Origin: Astragalus membranaceus
Taxonomy: Eukaryota > Streptophyta > Magnoliopsida > Fabales > Fabaceae
DNA: 64,000 nucleotides
Reading direction: 5' to 3'
Assembly: GCA_039519185.1 (NCBI GenBank)
Contig: CM076846.1
Span: 185,365,068-185,429,067 of the forward strand
Below, piece after piece: positions 52,479-63,028 of the stretch. The notes beneath the pieces were generated by a model, which saw nothing but the letters and a program-made list of their open reading frames with translations, was not told where the DNA came from and did no database searches. Position numbers and translations under genes: made by a program. Position 1 is the stretch's first letter, and each line of letters opens with the position of its first letter.

Positions 52479-52635
52479 TGGTAGCTTGATGGTAGCGCTC
52501 AACATTTGCTTTCAATAGGTTAGGGGTTCAAATCCCACTAATGACATTTTGTTGAGGGTTTTGAGTCTTTTTTGTTTTAAGTAGTTTACAAATAGTCCCA
52601 CATCGGATAGAATGAACGGAACAGGGAGGAGAATG
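52479..52635 (+). mobile_element. tRNA-derived SINE, copy 3
   Basis: A box within GGTAGCTTGATGG (52480), B box GGTTCAAATCC (52525-52535), then the tail to AGTCCCACATCGG. The spacing fits a pol III internal promoter. Confidence 0.7.
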
Positions 52636-52972
52636 AGATATAAAAGCAAGACATATGTCAATGGAAAACATACTTACCAGGATGAAGATCACTAGTGGGG
52701 GCCTGTGTTCGCGCGGCCCCTCCCAATTACAGTTCAAAGGTTTGGAGATCAAAAATTTATTGTGTATTTTGCAGGGGCAAAAATGACCTTTAATGTGTAT
52801 TTTGCAGGGGCCAAAATGACCTTTAAAACTAACAGGGTTAGTGGACCACTAACAGCGAGGGCTTAACTGAACAACTAACTATTTTACAGGGGCTTATTTA
52901 AAGTTTTTTATTTTGCAGGGGCCAAAATGACCTTTAAGCCAAATAAAAATTATACTTACCAATGCATAAAAA
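52636..52972. other. Intergenic with repeated GCAGGGGCCAAAATGACCTT
   Basis: Three copies of (T)GCAGGGGC(C/A)AAAATGACC at 52771, 52806 and 52915 resemble ends of the next MITE; probably nested or decayed copies. No gene. Confidence 0.5.
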
Positions 52973-53149
52973 ATAGGCTTAAAGGTACATTTGGTCCCTG
53001 CAAATAAAAATAATACTTACCAATGCATAAAAAATAGGCTTAAAGGCTCAAACTTGTATTTGCAAGGGCTTTTTTAAAAAAATTTAAATTGCAAGGACGA
53101 AATTGGATTTTTTGGATATTTGCAGGGACCAAATGTACCTTTAAGCCTA
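52973..53149. mobile_element. MITE with TAGGCTTAAAGGTACATTTG ends
   Basis: Terminal inverted repeats of about 32 bases (TAGGCTTAAAGGTACATTTG, then GTCCCTGCAAATA; complement at 53117-53149). It adjoins the FAR1-like remnant. The superfamily is unclear. Confidence 0.75.
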
Positions 53150-53239
53150 AAATAGAAAGTGTGCAAGAGCTAAGTCATGGTTGTGCGACGGCTCAAAAAT
53201 AGAAACCCTCAAATTCCTACGAATAAAATCATAGGCCAC

Positions 53240-53660
53240 TCAAAGTCTCGCACGACAACCAGCTCGAATTGTTGGCCTTGATTGGTCCTCATTTTTTTTT
53301 TTATTTTTCCTATCACTCTTACCCTCTTTATTGCAAACTAATTGACGCGCAACAATATTCCCATGATGATATTTTACCACATCATCCTTTCTTGCAGCAA
53401 ACCCATGGAATCGTGCATACATTTGGTAAAATTCTATAGCTTGTTTCTCTGTGGTGAATTCCATACCTCTTATATCTTCATTTGTCACTTCACTAATACA
53501 TTTGTAACCATCAGAGTTCTCTTCCTCTTGCTGATTGCGTATAACAATATCACTGTTGAATTCCACACCTTCTGTGTCTCTATCAGTATGAACACCATTG
53601 CCACTATTATATTCTACCTCTTCCGAATCACTGTCAGGATGCAGCGTTGCTTCGCTACAT
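53240..53660 (-). pseudogene. FAR1/FHY3-like N-terminal fragment
   Basis: The - strand reads an acidic N-terminus (SDSEEVEYNSGNG, NQQEEENSDG), then the FAR1 DNA-binding domain: GMEFTTEKQAIEFYQMYARFHGFAARKDD, RQLVCNKEGKSDRKNKK, TIRAGCRARL, stop. In the family the domain continues (RAGCxAxhxV...W.V..F...HNH), so it is cut before the second half of the WRKY-GCM1-like zinc fold, and MULE and SWIM domains are missing. FAR1/FHY3 family proteins are transposase-derived transcription factors; this could be such a gene or a MULE transposase piece. No start codon context is clear. Confidence 0.75.
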
Positions 53661-54008
53661 GTAGAAATTTAAAAATTATTTGCTACAAAAAGACAATGAA
53701 CGCATTTTGTCAGGCCAAGCCTAAATCCCCAAATCAAACAATCAGAGCCGATAAGTCATTCAATAGTTATTAAATCAAACAAATCTTAAATCCAAAAATT
53801 GAATAAAATTGCTTGAACAGAACAGACATGTTGATTAAGTGCATGATGTTCGTGTGAATATACTATTCATGCACTTCTTATTAATAAACCATTTATCAAA
53901 AAGTGTTCAAGCTGCCACAGGTTCACACTTCATACCCTTTTGTCTCTTTGTTGTTGAAATTGTTTCATCTTAAAGGGAAGTTCAAGGTTTTGATTGTGTC
54001 CTTTGCAG
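53661..54008. other. No gene recognised
   Basis: It probably holds the intron preceding the exon at 54009 (it ends TCCTTTGCAG). Confidence 0.45.
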
Positions 54009-54117
54009 GACTTAGTAACAAAAAGAGTGGTTATGATAGCCTTGTTGAGGCAGCTACTATGGCAAAACAGAAACTTAATCCAATTCAGCAGCAAGAAGTT
54101 ATCATTCAAGCTCTTCA

Positions 54118-54360
54118 TGTCAGGAAAATTGGCTTGATAGTATCTTCCTTATCAAAGACTAAACGCTAATCCCTATTTATAGGAAATACAAAGACTCAAC
54201 CCTAAATAAGTATATCAAGAAACAAATAATACGCATAAATACAATTAATGGAGATCAAATCAACTCCTAATTTGTCTAGCCTAAAATAGGAAAGCTAATA
54301 AATATAATTGCAGACACAGATAATTTAATTCCTGATTCATCGATTTATTCCCGATTCACA
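54118..54360 (-). repeat. TRIM 3' LTR
   Basis: Left copy; six differences from the right copy. Confidence 0.92.
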
Positions 54361-55005
54361 TCCCCCCTCAAATTGATGCGGCTCTTCAAGGAGCATCAAT
54401 TTGCTAACAATGGGAAACAACTTTTGTCAAAATATTTGCAGCTTAGAACAGTTGAGAAACAGTGCCACTCAGAATCCAAGAAGTAATTTGAGCATAAAGA
54501 ACCTGTAAGAACCAAGAACATTAAAAATCACAAACACCAAGAAGCACACACACCAAGAACCAGTGAGAACCAAGAACACCAAGAATCACGAACATCAAGA
54601 ACACTAAGAATACCACGAATGGTAAACACGAAGACTATGAGCATTTCACTCATAGGCTACATTCTCTCTTCGTTGTAGCAAATGACCCGAGACTATGAGT
54701 TTTTTTTATAGCTCATAGACTGCATTATCTCTTCGTTGCAGCAAACGACAAACACGACTATGAGCATATAGCCCATAGGCTGCTTTATCTCTTCGTTGCA
54801 GCAAACGGTACTAGGACAAGAGCGACCAAGGGAGATGTCGCTGAAAGCACAACACGGTCAAAAAGAGGAACATGACGGCAGAAAGCAGAAACAGGTATAA
54901 ATTGAGAACTGAACAAAGTGGTGCTGCCGGCGGTCGATGTCGCCGCCGGCAGCGGTGGTGAAGCACGAAAACGAGGTAAGAATATGAGAAGTGACTCTAA
55001 TATCA

Positions 55006-55248
55006 TGTCAGGAAAATTGGCTTGATATTATCTTCCTTATCAAAGACTAAACGCTAATCCCTATTTATAGGTAATACAAAGACTCAACCCTAAATAAGTA
55101 TATCAAGAAACAAATAATACTCATAAATACAATTAATGGAGATCAAATCAACTTCTAATTTGTCTAGCCTAAAATAGGAAAGCTAATAAATATAATTGCA
55201 GACACAGATGATTTAATTCCCGATTCATCGATTTATTCCCGATTCACA
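55006..55248 (-). repeat. TRIM 5' LTR
   Basis: Right copy; it adjoins the primer site at 54991-55005. Confidence 0.92.
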
Positions 55249-55394
55249 CTTCATAGAGCCTTCCCAGAGCCACTACTTGCATTTGTAAGCTCCTTACTAT
55301 TACTATTAGACTATTCTTAACTAACTAGCTAGTAGTATTCATCTTCTTTTTGTATGTGCTTTTTTACACCTGAATCTTACACCTACACCCGTTC

Positions 55395-55650
55395 ACTACA
55401 AGAAAATCGACGATTTTCGACGGTATTTTTCGTCGCAAATGCAACAATTTTCGTCGCAAATTGATGTTTGCGACGAACTTTCCGACGGACAAAAAGCCGT
55501 CGCAAATCGTTTCCGATGGATTTTTTCGTCGCAAATGACTCCGTCGCAAATTCGTCACAAACCCGTCACAAATGTTCGTCGCAAATTCGTCGCAAAAAAC
55601 CATTTCCGACGAAAATTTTCATCAGAAATCCGTCAGAAATTTAAAAAAAA
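55395..55650 (+). mobile_element. CACTA transposon terminus with subterminal repeats
   Basis: CACTACAAGAAAATCGACG is followed by ten or more TTCGTCGCAAA/TTTGCGACGAA words within 230 bases, the dense subterminal transposase-binding repeats of CACTA elements. No opposite end was found, and the unrelated words of the copy at 38871 show a different family. Confidence 0.75.
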
Positions 55651-55935
55651 AGTTAAAAAAAATAAAATCTTCTGAAGGGTTGTGGTAACAGAGTGAGCAC
55701 TTACAGTTTTACTAAAGCTAATAGCTTGTACAACAATACAAAAGTATTATACTCTAACAAATCTAAATATACTGACTTTTATCAACCTGGGCAAAAATTA
55801 TGCACTTACCTCCAAATATAATCAACAAAAGTTTGATCAAAACACTTGTACCACTTTCATATGCTATTACTCTAGCAATATCTAATTTTCTATAGCTAAC
55901 TATTTAATTAAAAAATGGGAAAATAAAGGATAACT
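55651..55935. other. No gene recognised
   Basis: AT-rich sequence between the CACTA end and the exon at 55936. Confidence 0.4.
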
Positions 55936-56042
55936 CTAGCATTGTGTATTATTTCCATTAGCACTTCCATCTTGACTAATGATTGGAAGCTCAATTCCAT
56001 GTTGCTGGCTATTCAGGCATGCCATATAAGGATCAACATTAC
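55936..56042 (-). CDS. Possible last exon of an unidentified gene
   Basis: On the - strand acceptor TTATTCCAG leads into GNVDPYMACLNSQQHGIE, LPIISQDGSANGNNTQC and a TAG stop. The hydrophilic sequence looks like a real C-terminus rather than noise, but I do not recognise the protein. No matching upstream exon was identified in 56.0-57.1 kb. Confidence 0.3.
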
Positions 56043-57125
56043 CTGGAATAAGCAAACAAAAGCATTAAAACAATAGCTGACAAACAAAAGATAATAAAAG
56101 CAGAAAGTAAATAGCAAGCTGCACTGGAAACAAATGCCTCAACTAAAAAACAAATCCTACTTTGAACCTACAAGAATTATCCTTGAGGCTAACATTGGCA
56201 AGAATTTCATGAACCTAGACAATCCACACTCAAAGGACAAATCATTAAACACATACAATCCAAATCAGAAGATCACAACTAAATGCAATTCCTATTCCTA
56301 TCACCTACAAGTGTTATAGACAAGTATCAATCTAACCCAAACTTGGAAACATATAAGTCCTCTATACATTAAAAGGAATGACAAACTTGGATAGCATTCA
56401 ATCATAGGCATTTTTGAAATTTTAGATCAAGAAAGGTGAATGGCACATCCAAAGTAGTATTGTAATTCATGCATCTAGGAGACTACTTGAATGCATGTTA
56501 AACTAGAGACATATAAATCAAAGTAGTATTGTAATTCATGCATCTAGGAGACTATGCCTATACATCTCACTTTATATTTACTCTAGTGTGTATAATAATC
56601 AAAGATTACGAGTTCTTTTTCACAATATTCAGCCTTTTTCACAAGGTGAAAATAGGAGACTATAAAACACCATAGGCCTCATATTTAAAGAAAATCTTTA
56701 CTATACAACTATAAGATCTGGAATACTCTATGGTAAGAAATAAAAACTCAATAAGAATGTAAACTTGGTATTGCATACATGAGAATGTGATGATATTGTT
56801 GTTAAAAGTATATGAAAGGCTTGGATTTTGTTAATGTTATTGTTGTTCTTAAAAGTAGATGAATACACACTACACACATTATAATATATAAGAGAAACAA
56901 TGCAACAACAGCCAACAGATATCATTATTCAACACATTTGTTACTCCAAATACGTAGAAGCAGGATAAACAGGAAGGATATGGAGGCAAATTATGGCATA
57001 AATGAAATCAGTAACGTTAAAATTGCTGCAAATTTATGATTATTAGTTACAGGTAGGGAGCAACAACAATAACAACCATAAGGTGAACAATGACATAACC
57101 AATGCTTTAAGATGAATGAAATTAC
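56043..57125. other. No gene recognised
   Basis: Intron-like AT-rich sequence. A direct repeat AAAGTAGTATTGTAATTCAT, continuing GCATCTAGGAGACTA, occurs at 56451 and 56520. It may be intron of the ABCC or last-exon fragment. Confidence 0.4.
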
Positions 57126-57212
57126 CAAAACAAAATCAAATGCTGGGAGGAAGTCAACTTGATGAGTCACAAGTAGGACAGTTTTCCCTTTAAGTCCTTC
57201 CATAATGTATTC
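57126..57212 (-). pseudogene. Isolated exon of an ABCC (MRP-type) transporter
   Basis: On the - strand AATTTGGCAG (acceptor) is followed by EYIMEGLKGKTVLLVTHQVD, FLPAFDFVL and donor GTAATT. The TVLLVTHQVDFL block is the H-loop region just after the D-loop of the first nucleotide-binding domain of plant ABCC transporters (ABCC10/14-like wording). The invariant His of the H-loop is kept. No neighbouring ABCC exon is visible, and the upstream side is interrupted at 57275. Confidence 0.75.
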
Positions 57213-57274
57213 CTGCCAAATTTCAAAGTCATCTTTCAATAAAGACTAACACTACACATGTACATGTAGAATGT

Positions 57275-57370
57275 CACTAGTGCAAAAAAGGGATTTAAAG
57301 TCAGGCGAAAAGGGGATTTAAAGTCAGGCGCCCGCTTGACTTTTATTAAGTCGACTTTGTATGTCAGAAG
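57275..57370 (+). mobile_element. CACTA/MITE-like terminus cut by an Ogre LTR
   Basis: It starts CACTAGTGCAAAAAAGGG, then two copies of GGGATTTAAAGTCAGGCG. It is truncated by the LTR insertion at 57371 next to AGAAG, the likely target site. Confidence 0.55.
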
Positions 57371-60300
57371 TGTTGCGCCCGAAAAATCCGGTTTGGGACT
57401 TTTCGTTTGACAACGTGGAAAATTTTTGAAGCCGCCACCAATATTTTAATTTTAAGACCAAAACATTGAAAAAAGGTCTTTTGAACAAGGCGGATGGTCT
57501 TTTGAAAACTTAGAGATGTAGGTTCGGGGGTCGGTTAGGTACGGGGAAGGTATTAGCACCCCGCACCTCCTTTCTACCGAAAGGGAACCATTAACTTGAT
57601 GTGTGGTTTGGACAAAAGTTTGAGTTTGAAAGCGGTTTATTCTACTTCTTTTCTTTTCTTTAGGAGTTTGTTTTATTGAAAACGAGGGGGAAAGGGATAT
57701 TTTTGGTATCTTTGAAAAGCGGGACAAAACAAAGATTTTTTAAAAGTGTGCTTGACGGGACAGGACCCCGCTCCTACGTACCCTCACTGGAAGATGGATC
57801 AAAGCTACGTAGTTCTCGGCTTTTGGTTTTGAAAAAGGATTGAGCTTTCGCGAAGACCGAACAACATCGGTTAGAATGGTCTCGCTACTAACTCCTTTTG
57901 AAAACAACATCATCATTAACAACCTAATCGGCAACGGCGCGATTGGTGTTTAATGACAATGGGTTTATTTTTGAGAAATGAATAAGTTTTCGAAAATGGG
58001 ATAGAGCTTTTGCGAAGACCGAACAACAACGGTTAGAATGGTCTCGCTTCTAACTCCTTTTGAAAACAATATCATCATTAACAACCTAATCGACAACGGC
58101 GCGATTGGTGTTTAATGACGATTGATTTATTTTTATTTTGAAAGTAAAAGTTTCTTTTTGTTTTGAAATGATTTTAGGAAATGGATTTTAGAAAAGGAGT
58201 AGAACATTTCAAGTCAATTCTAAATCCATAACCAAATGCAAATGAATGAATAATACTCAAGCAAACATGAACATATCATTCATTAACCAAGATTAAACAT
58301 GCCCATACAATCAAAGGATTCAATTATTAAAGATGCAAAACAAAGTTCTCAAAGCAATTGTGTGTGTGCAAGAAGGATTGTATTTACCCTAATGACTCTA
58401 TGCTACAACAAGGAAGTAGGCTTACGTCTTCATTAGGAGGTCATACAAGTGGAGAGGAGGGCACACAATCAAGTCAAGACATTTACATGGCATCAAGAAC
58501 AAGTGAATACAATTGATTGTAAACATAGAGTATTCTAAGTTAAATGATTGAATATGTAAGCAAGGATGCATGATTAGGTAAGCATGTAAGTGCATGAGTG
58601 TACAAGGAATGGATGCATAACACTTTATTTATGAATGGATGGCATACAAGGATGCATAAGAGGATGCAAGAGATATAAGCATATGAGGATGCATGAGAGT
58701 GTCACATAAACTAAGTATGAACGAAGATGCATGAATGTGAAAATGTTTTGGGTATTTTTGCAATTTGATAAGTTGTAAAACTTTAAGTAAGAAGTTAGTG
58801 AAAAGTAAAGTAAAAATGCATGAAGTAAATGGTAATTATTTAATGAGATGGTAAAGTAAAAATGCATGAGGTAAATGGGAAGTGGTAAAATCTTTTTATG
58901 TTTTAGTAAAAAATTAATGAAGTGGTAAAAACCAAAGTAGTAAAATATTTTTATGTTTTGGTAACAAGTTAATGAAGTGGTAAAGTAAAATGGTAAAAAG
59001 TAAATAAACACTAAAACCAAGTTGAATCACATAGAGCAATCCTCTCACTTTGAGAAAAGTGCACTAGGCACTAGTGAGAATCAACTTGCCTATCATCAAC
59101 AATTTACAATAAGCAAACTAAGACACAAGAATAAGTGGACCCACAAACTAAATTGAGTCATTTCTAGCAATCTTCACCACTTAGGTCAAGGTGCACTAGG
59201 CACTAGTGGGAATCATATTGCTAGATAATCAACCAACAACAAAAAATAACATCTAACACTAAAATAAAATATTAACAACAAGATTAAACATCATCAAGCA
59301 AAGAACAACAACAAAATCAATTTGAAAATGTTTTTAAACATAAGCATGCGAACCCAAAGGGAACATAGATCCACACTTTTATTTAAAAAAACACAAAAGT
59401 TAACGTAAAGCAACATAGATCCATTTTTGCAAAGGATTCACATGATTAAGCAAAGGATGGCATAAAACTCACATGAACCCTAAGTTTTCTACAAGCATGC
59501 GAAATGAACAATGCCATAAAACAACTCTTATTTCATGAAATTTAGTGCAAAATGTTTAGAGATGCAAGGGAAATTATTCAAGTAGAAGAATAACTCCTTC
59601 AAAGCCAAAGACCCATCTCAAACACCCAAGGCTCCCTAAGTCCTTGTCAAAATGTTTGAAATGGATCCTCAAAGCAACAACAACAAGCAATCAAGAAGGA
59701 GTTGGGAGTAGAAGAGAGATTATGCAAGAAGGACTAAATATGAGATGCAAAGTTTCAAAGCTTACCTCAAAATCACAAAGAAATGAAGAAGGAGATGATA
59801 TGAACACAAAGATTGCTAGCTCTTAGCAATTTGATGATGCAACCTTGAAGAGAATGGAAGGAATGATGATGATCTAACAAGAAATGGAAGATTTGATGGT
59901 GAAAAATTGAAGAGAATGAAGTGAGGGAGTGAGAGAGATTTCGTGGAAGAGAGGAAGAGGGAGAGGTTTTTGGTGTGCTGGGGTGAAATGAGGCCAAAAG
60001 ATCCTTAGGTGTGGGAATGAGGGAGTATTTATAGAGTTATTTTAGGTTTAGGGGCAATTGAGTCATTGGTCTTACTAAGTGCTCTAGGATTGAACTTTGA
60101 TTTTGAATGGAGGGTTGAGATCACTTATCACAAGGATTGAGGGTGGAGAGAAAACACAAAATGGAGAGTATGGGAGAGGGAGAGGTGTCGCATGGAGAGA
60201 GAATAAAAGAAAAAAAATGAACTTTTATTTATTTTGGGAATGGAATTCTCATGTGTGGGAGGGTTAGGGGTATTATTGAGATGGATTGTTCTCAAAGAGG

Positions 60301-60562
60301 AAAATTTGTGTTTTCTTATGAAGAGGTTAGTGTAAGTGAGTGAGGTAATTTACCAAAGAGGGCATGAATCTTCATGAGAATGAGTGAGAATTGGTGATAT
60401 GCACCAAAGGAGAAGGTTTAAGGATGGTACAGGGCATATTCCTTCAAGATAAGGAATAATAGTACAATAGAAGAGTGTGGAAGAATTTTGTGAGAGGGAG
60501 AGAGAGAGAGGGGATTTCGAAATTGTGAGGGGGAGAGAGAGAGAATTTCGAAATTGTGGGGG

Positions 60563-60594
<32 letters not shown>

Positions 60595-61149
60595 AACTTG
60601 TTTTTAGTCTTTTGTCTTATTGAGGACACTTCCTTTTTTTTTGAGTTTTTGAATTTTGGGCATGGGAAATAATGGGAATGCAACTATTGAAAATGTGTTA
60701 CATGTTTTTGGGCACCATAAAATATTCCCTCTAGTCACCCATGACAATAAAAATTGTCACTTAAGAATTGAGGAATATTTAATTGTCCTTTTTTATTTTT
60801 CTATGCACTAAAAATGGAAAAATACATTTTTAATTATTTTTGACTAGGGTTTTCTTTCTAAAAAATTGTACAAAAATTATCCTTGATAGAATAAAAATGT
60901 ACTTTTTGTGGATGTGCATTTTTGGCGAGAAAATCATTTTTTTGCGAAAAATGACCAAAATGTCCTTTTTGACCCTAAAACCCTAATTTGCCTAAAAAGT
61001 GCATTCCAACCCTAAAAATGACTTTAAAGACCTTGGAATGACTTCTAGGACCCAAAATGCAATGCGTGATGCTCTTCATTCTTCAATTTATTTATTTTTT
61101 GTGGAAAATTAGGGTTTTGACCTAAGCCGGACAAAATTAGGGTATGACA
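57371..61149 (-). repeat. 3' LTR of the Ogre/Tat element (3.8 kb)
   Basis: It reads TGTCATACCCTAATTTTGTC...GGGCGCAACA on the - strand. No coding sequence. Holds a tandem duplication at 57842-58130, a paired repeat around GTGCACTAGGCACTAGTG (59060 and 59195), TAAAGTAAAAATGCATGA repeats at 58805-58875, and GAGA runs at 60485-60590. Confidence 0.85.
57842..58130. repeat. Tandem duplication in the Ogre LTR, about 163-base unit
   Basis: GAAGACCGAACAAC(A)(T/A)CGGTT through AACGGCGCGATTGGTGTTTA occurs at 57852-57951 and again at 58013-58117. Confidence 0.85.
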
Positions 61150-61162
61150 GCTGCCCCTCTTT

Positions 61163-63028
61163 ATCTGAACTTTAACGAGGAATATGAATTGGCCGAAACA
61201 TATTCCAAGGCAAAATGAAGATAAAGAATTCAGAAATTATACCGATTTTGTCTACTTAGGGAAACCCGAATTTTCCTCTTTTTCTTTTTCTATTTTTATT
61301 GGGTGTTAGCCCGAGGTGAATGCAATGGATGAATCGTCAACTCTCAGTAAGCAGGAAACTAAATGGTGCCAACCCTCAATAAGCTAGCGAAAAGCAATAA
61401 AGAAAGCAATAAAAAGGGAAGCAAAAAGGGTGCCGGCCCTCGTTAAGCCGGCGACGGAGGCTGCCTAAAGCCTTTTAACGAATCGCGAATGATCTGAGCT
61501 TGCACTTGGGCCTGGGAGCACGTGGGCTCCAAAGGGGTGGTCTTGCGAGCGACCAGGGGAGGGTACTATATCAAGTCTGGATCTCGATATTTCCCTAGGA
61601 CTGCGCCATGTTTTAGGCCAACACAGCTATCCTTTTCGACTGGACCCAATGGAGTCAGGGGGACTTACCTGCAGCTCGAATACAAGGTGAAGTCAATCTT
61701 GCTGGGGACATGTGGGTCCAGAGGGGATTCCAAAATCCAGTTGGTTTCCTTTAGTCGGTCAATGCTTCCACACCGTTCCAGGATGCCTGCTCAGGTTAGC
61801 GGACTTTTCTTCAGCTTTCTCTTGATTGATGATCAATACCATTGCACTGATCCAAGATGTATGCTCAGGCTAGCGGACTTTTCTTCAGCTTGCTCTGATT
61901 GATGATCAGTGGATCCAGGATGTCTGCTCAGGTTAGCGAACCTTTCTTCAGCTTGCTCTGATTGATGATCAATGCCATTGCACTGATCCAGGATGTCTGC
62001 TCAGGTTAGCGGACCTTTCTTCAGCTTGCTCTGATTGATGATCAATGCCATTTCACTGATCCAGGACACCTGCACACGTTAGCAGATGCAAGACATGGTG
62101 CATGGAATATGAATGCATGCTATGCAAAGTCCGTTATGCGAATGCATGTCATGTGAGTGCATGCGATGTGATGATTTAGTGGAATGATGAATGCAATGGG
62201 ATGCTATTCTTGATTCTTCGTTTCTTTTGTCAGCTTTCTTTTTTTCTGACTGTTTGTTTTTTCTTGGCTTTTCATTCTTTGATCAGCTTTCTTTTTCTGA
62301 TCGTTTGTTTTTTCTTTTGCTCTTTTGCTCTTTTGGCTTATTTTTGCCGGTTCAGCCAACCCGCGACACTCATGTCACGAGACTGAGGAATCCACTGGAA
62401 TTGCGGGGCTCATGGTCCAAGTGCATGTTGGCTTTGACTTCGCCGTTTGAAGCAATCGTGAGTGCAATCGCTTTCTCTTGCATGATTAACTGGTTTTGGG
62501 GAATTGCTTTTTTCCGCGACCTTTAGGGACTTTGCAATAATTGTAATGCTCCATGATTTATGCACATGTTTTACAGGTCATCATCACCATCATTATAAAA
62601 CGTTTATTTTGAGCAAAAAAAGCAGAAAATAAAAGAGTGAACAGATATGAGAAAGTTGAACTTTATTAATGTGGAAACCGGTCGCACAAGAAGTTACGCC
62701 GATTGTTTATTACACTTGAAAGTTTAAACTATAAAAAGACACGAAAAAAGAGAGAAGTTAAATTCTGACTGTCCGTCTCTGTGGAACAGTGCTAAACATT
62801 TATGTCCTTGACCTTGATCACTCCCTCATCCAAGTCTCCAGAGGAGTTGTATGCCTTTCTTTACTTTTCATGCCCAAGTTTTCTGACCCTAATTTTTGCC
62901 TGGATCGTCCTTTGTGGGTTTTCAATCCACCGGGTCGCTCTGATTTTGCCTAGGCCGCCCTTTCGGGTTTTCAACCTAGCGAGCTAACTCTTACTTGGCT
63001 TGTCTTTCTCTTTTTTCGTCTATTTCTT
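61163..63028 (-). other. 3' untranslated region of the Ogre/Tat element
   Basis: Non-coding apart from chance frames. It carries the tandem array at 61780-62090 and CAGCTTTCTTTTTCTGA repeats at 62225-62310. Confidence 0.7.
61780..62090. repeat. Tandem repeat in the Ogre 3' UTR, about 60-80 base unit
   Basis: Four copies of GGATG(T/C)CTGCTCAGGTTAGC, continuing GGAC(C/T)TTTCTTCAGCTTGCTC and TGATTGATGATCA, with length variation. Such arrays are characteristic of Tat/Ogre 3' UTRs and can seed satellites. Confidence 0.85.

Larger units (their letters stand above)
51507..52635. repeat. Large inverted repeat with SINE-containing arms
   Basis: Arms 51507-51720 and 52426-52635 are inverted copies. 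Each has a SINE plus the 50-base segment starting CTTATTGAGGATATTATTTA. The spacer is about 700 bases and holds no gene; it contains CTCGCCCCCCAC words and GCCGTTGATTT repeats. Confidence 0.8.
54118..55248 (-). mobile_element. TRIM-type short LTR retrotransposon
   Basis: Two 243-base LTRs (54118-54360, 55006-55248) differ at six positions. CTTCA is duplicated at 54113-54117 and 55249-55253. On the - strand the LTR is TGTGAATCGGG...CCTGACA. The PBS-like TGATATTAGAGTCAC directly follows the right LTR (compare tRNA-Met primer TGGTATCAGAGC), and a polypurine tract TTGAGGGGGGA precedes the left LTR. The interior of about 645 bases is non-coding and has three copies of TATCTCTTCGTTGCAGCAAA. Confidence 0.93.
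54009..55291 (+). pseudogene. Single exon, D27-like (carotenoid isomerase family), split by a TRIM
   Basis: The acceptor TTTGCAG precedes 54009. The reading GLSNKKSGYDSLVEAATMAKQKLNPIQQQEVIIQALH is cut at 54117 and continues after the TRIM (55254 on) as RAFPEPLLAF, with donor GTAAGC. The pattern GYDxLVxxAT...IQALxRAFPxPxL resembles the N-terminal half of D27/D27-like plastid beta-carotene isomerases (strigolactone pathway); this is from memory and not certain. No other exon of this gene is seen, so it is an isolated, disrupted exon. Confidence 0.45.

Noticed and set aside
52479..52552. A genuine tRNA gene
   Set aside because: A and B boxes are present, but no cloverleaf with anticodon stem and acceptor can be folded. 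It fits a SINE head.
57275..57370. Complete CACTA transposon
   Set aside because: Only a 5' type end is seen before the Ogre LTR begins; the rest cannot be shown.
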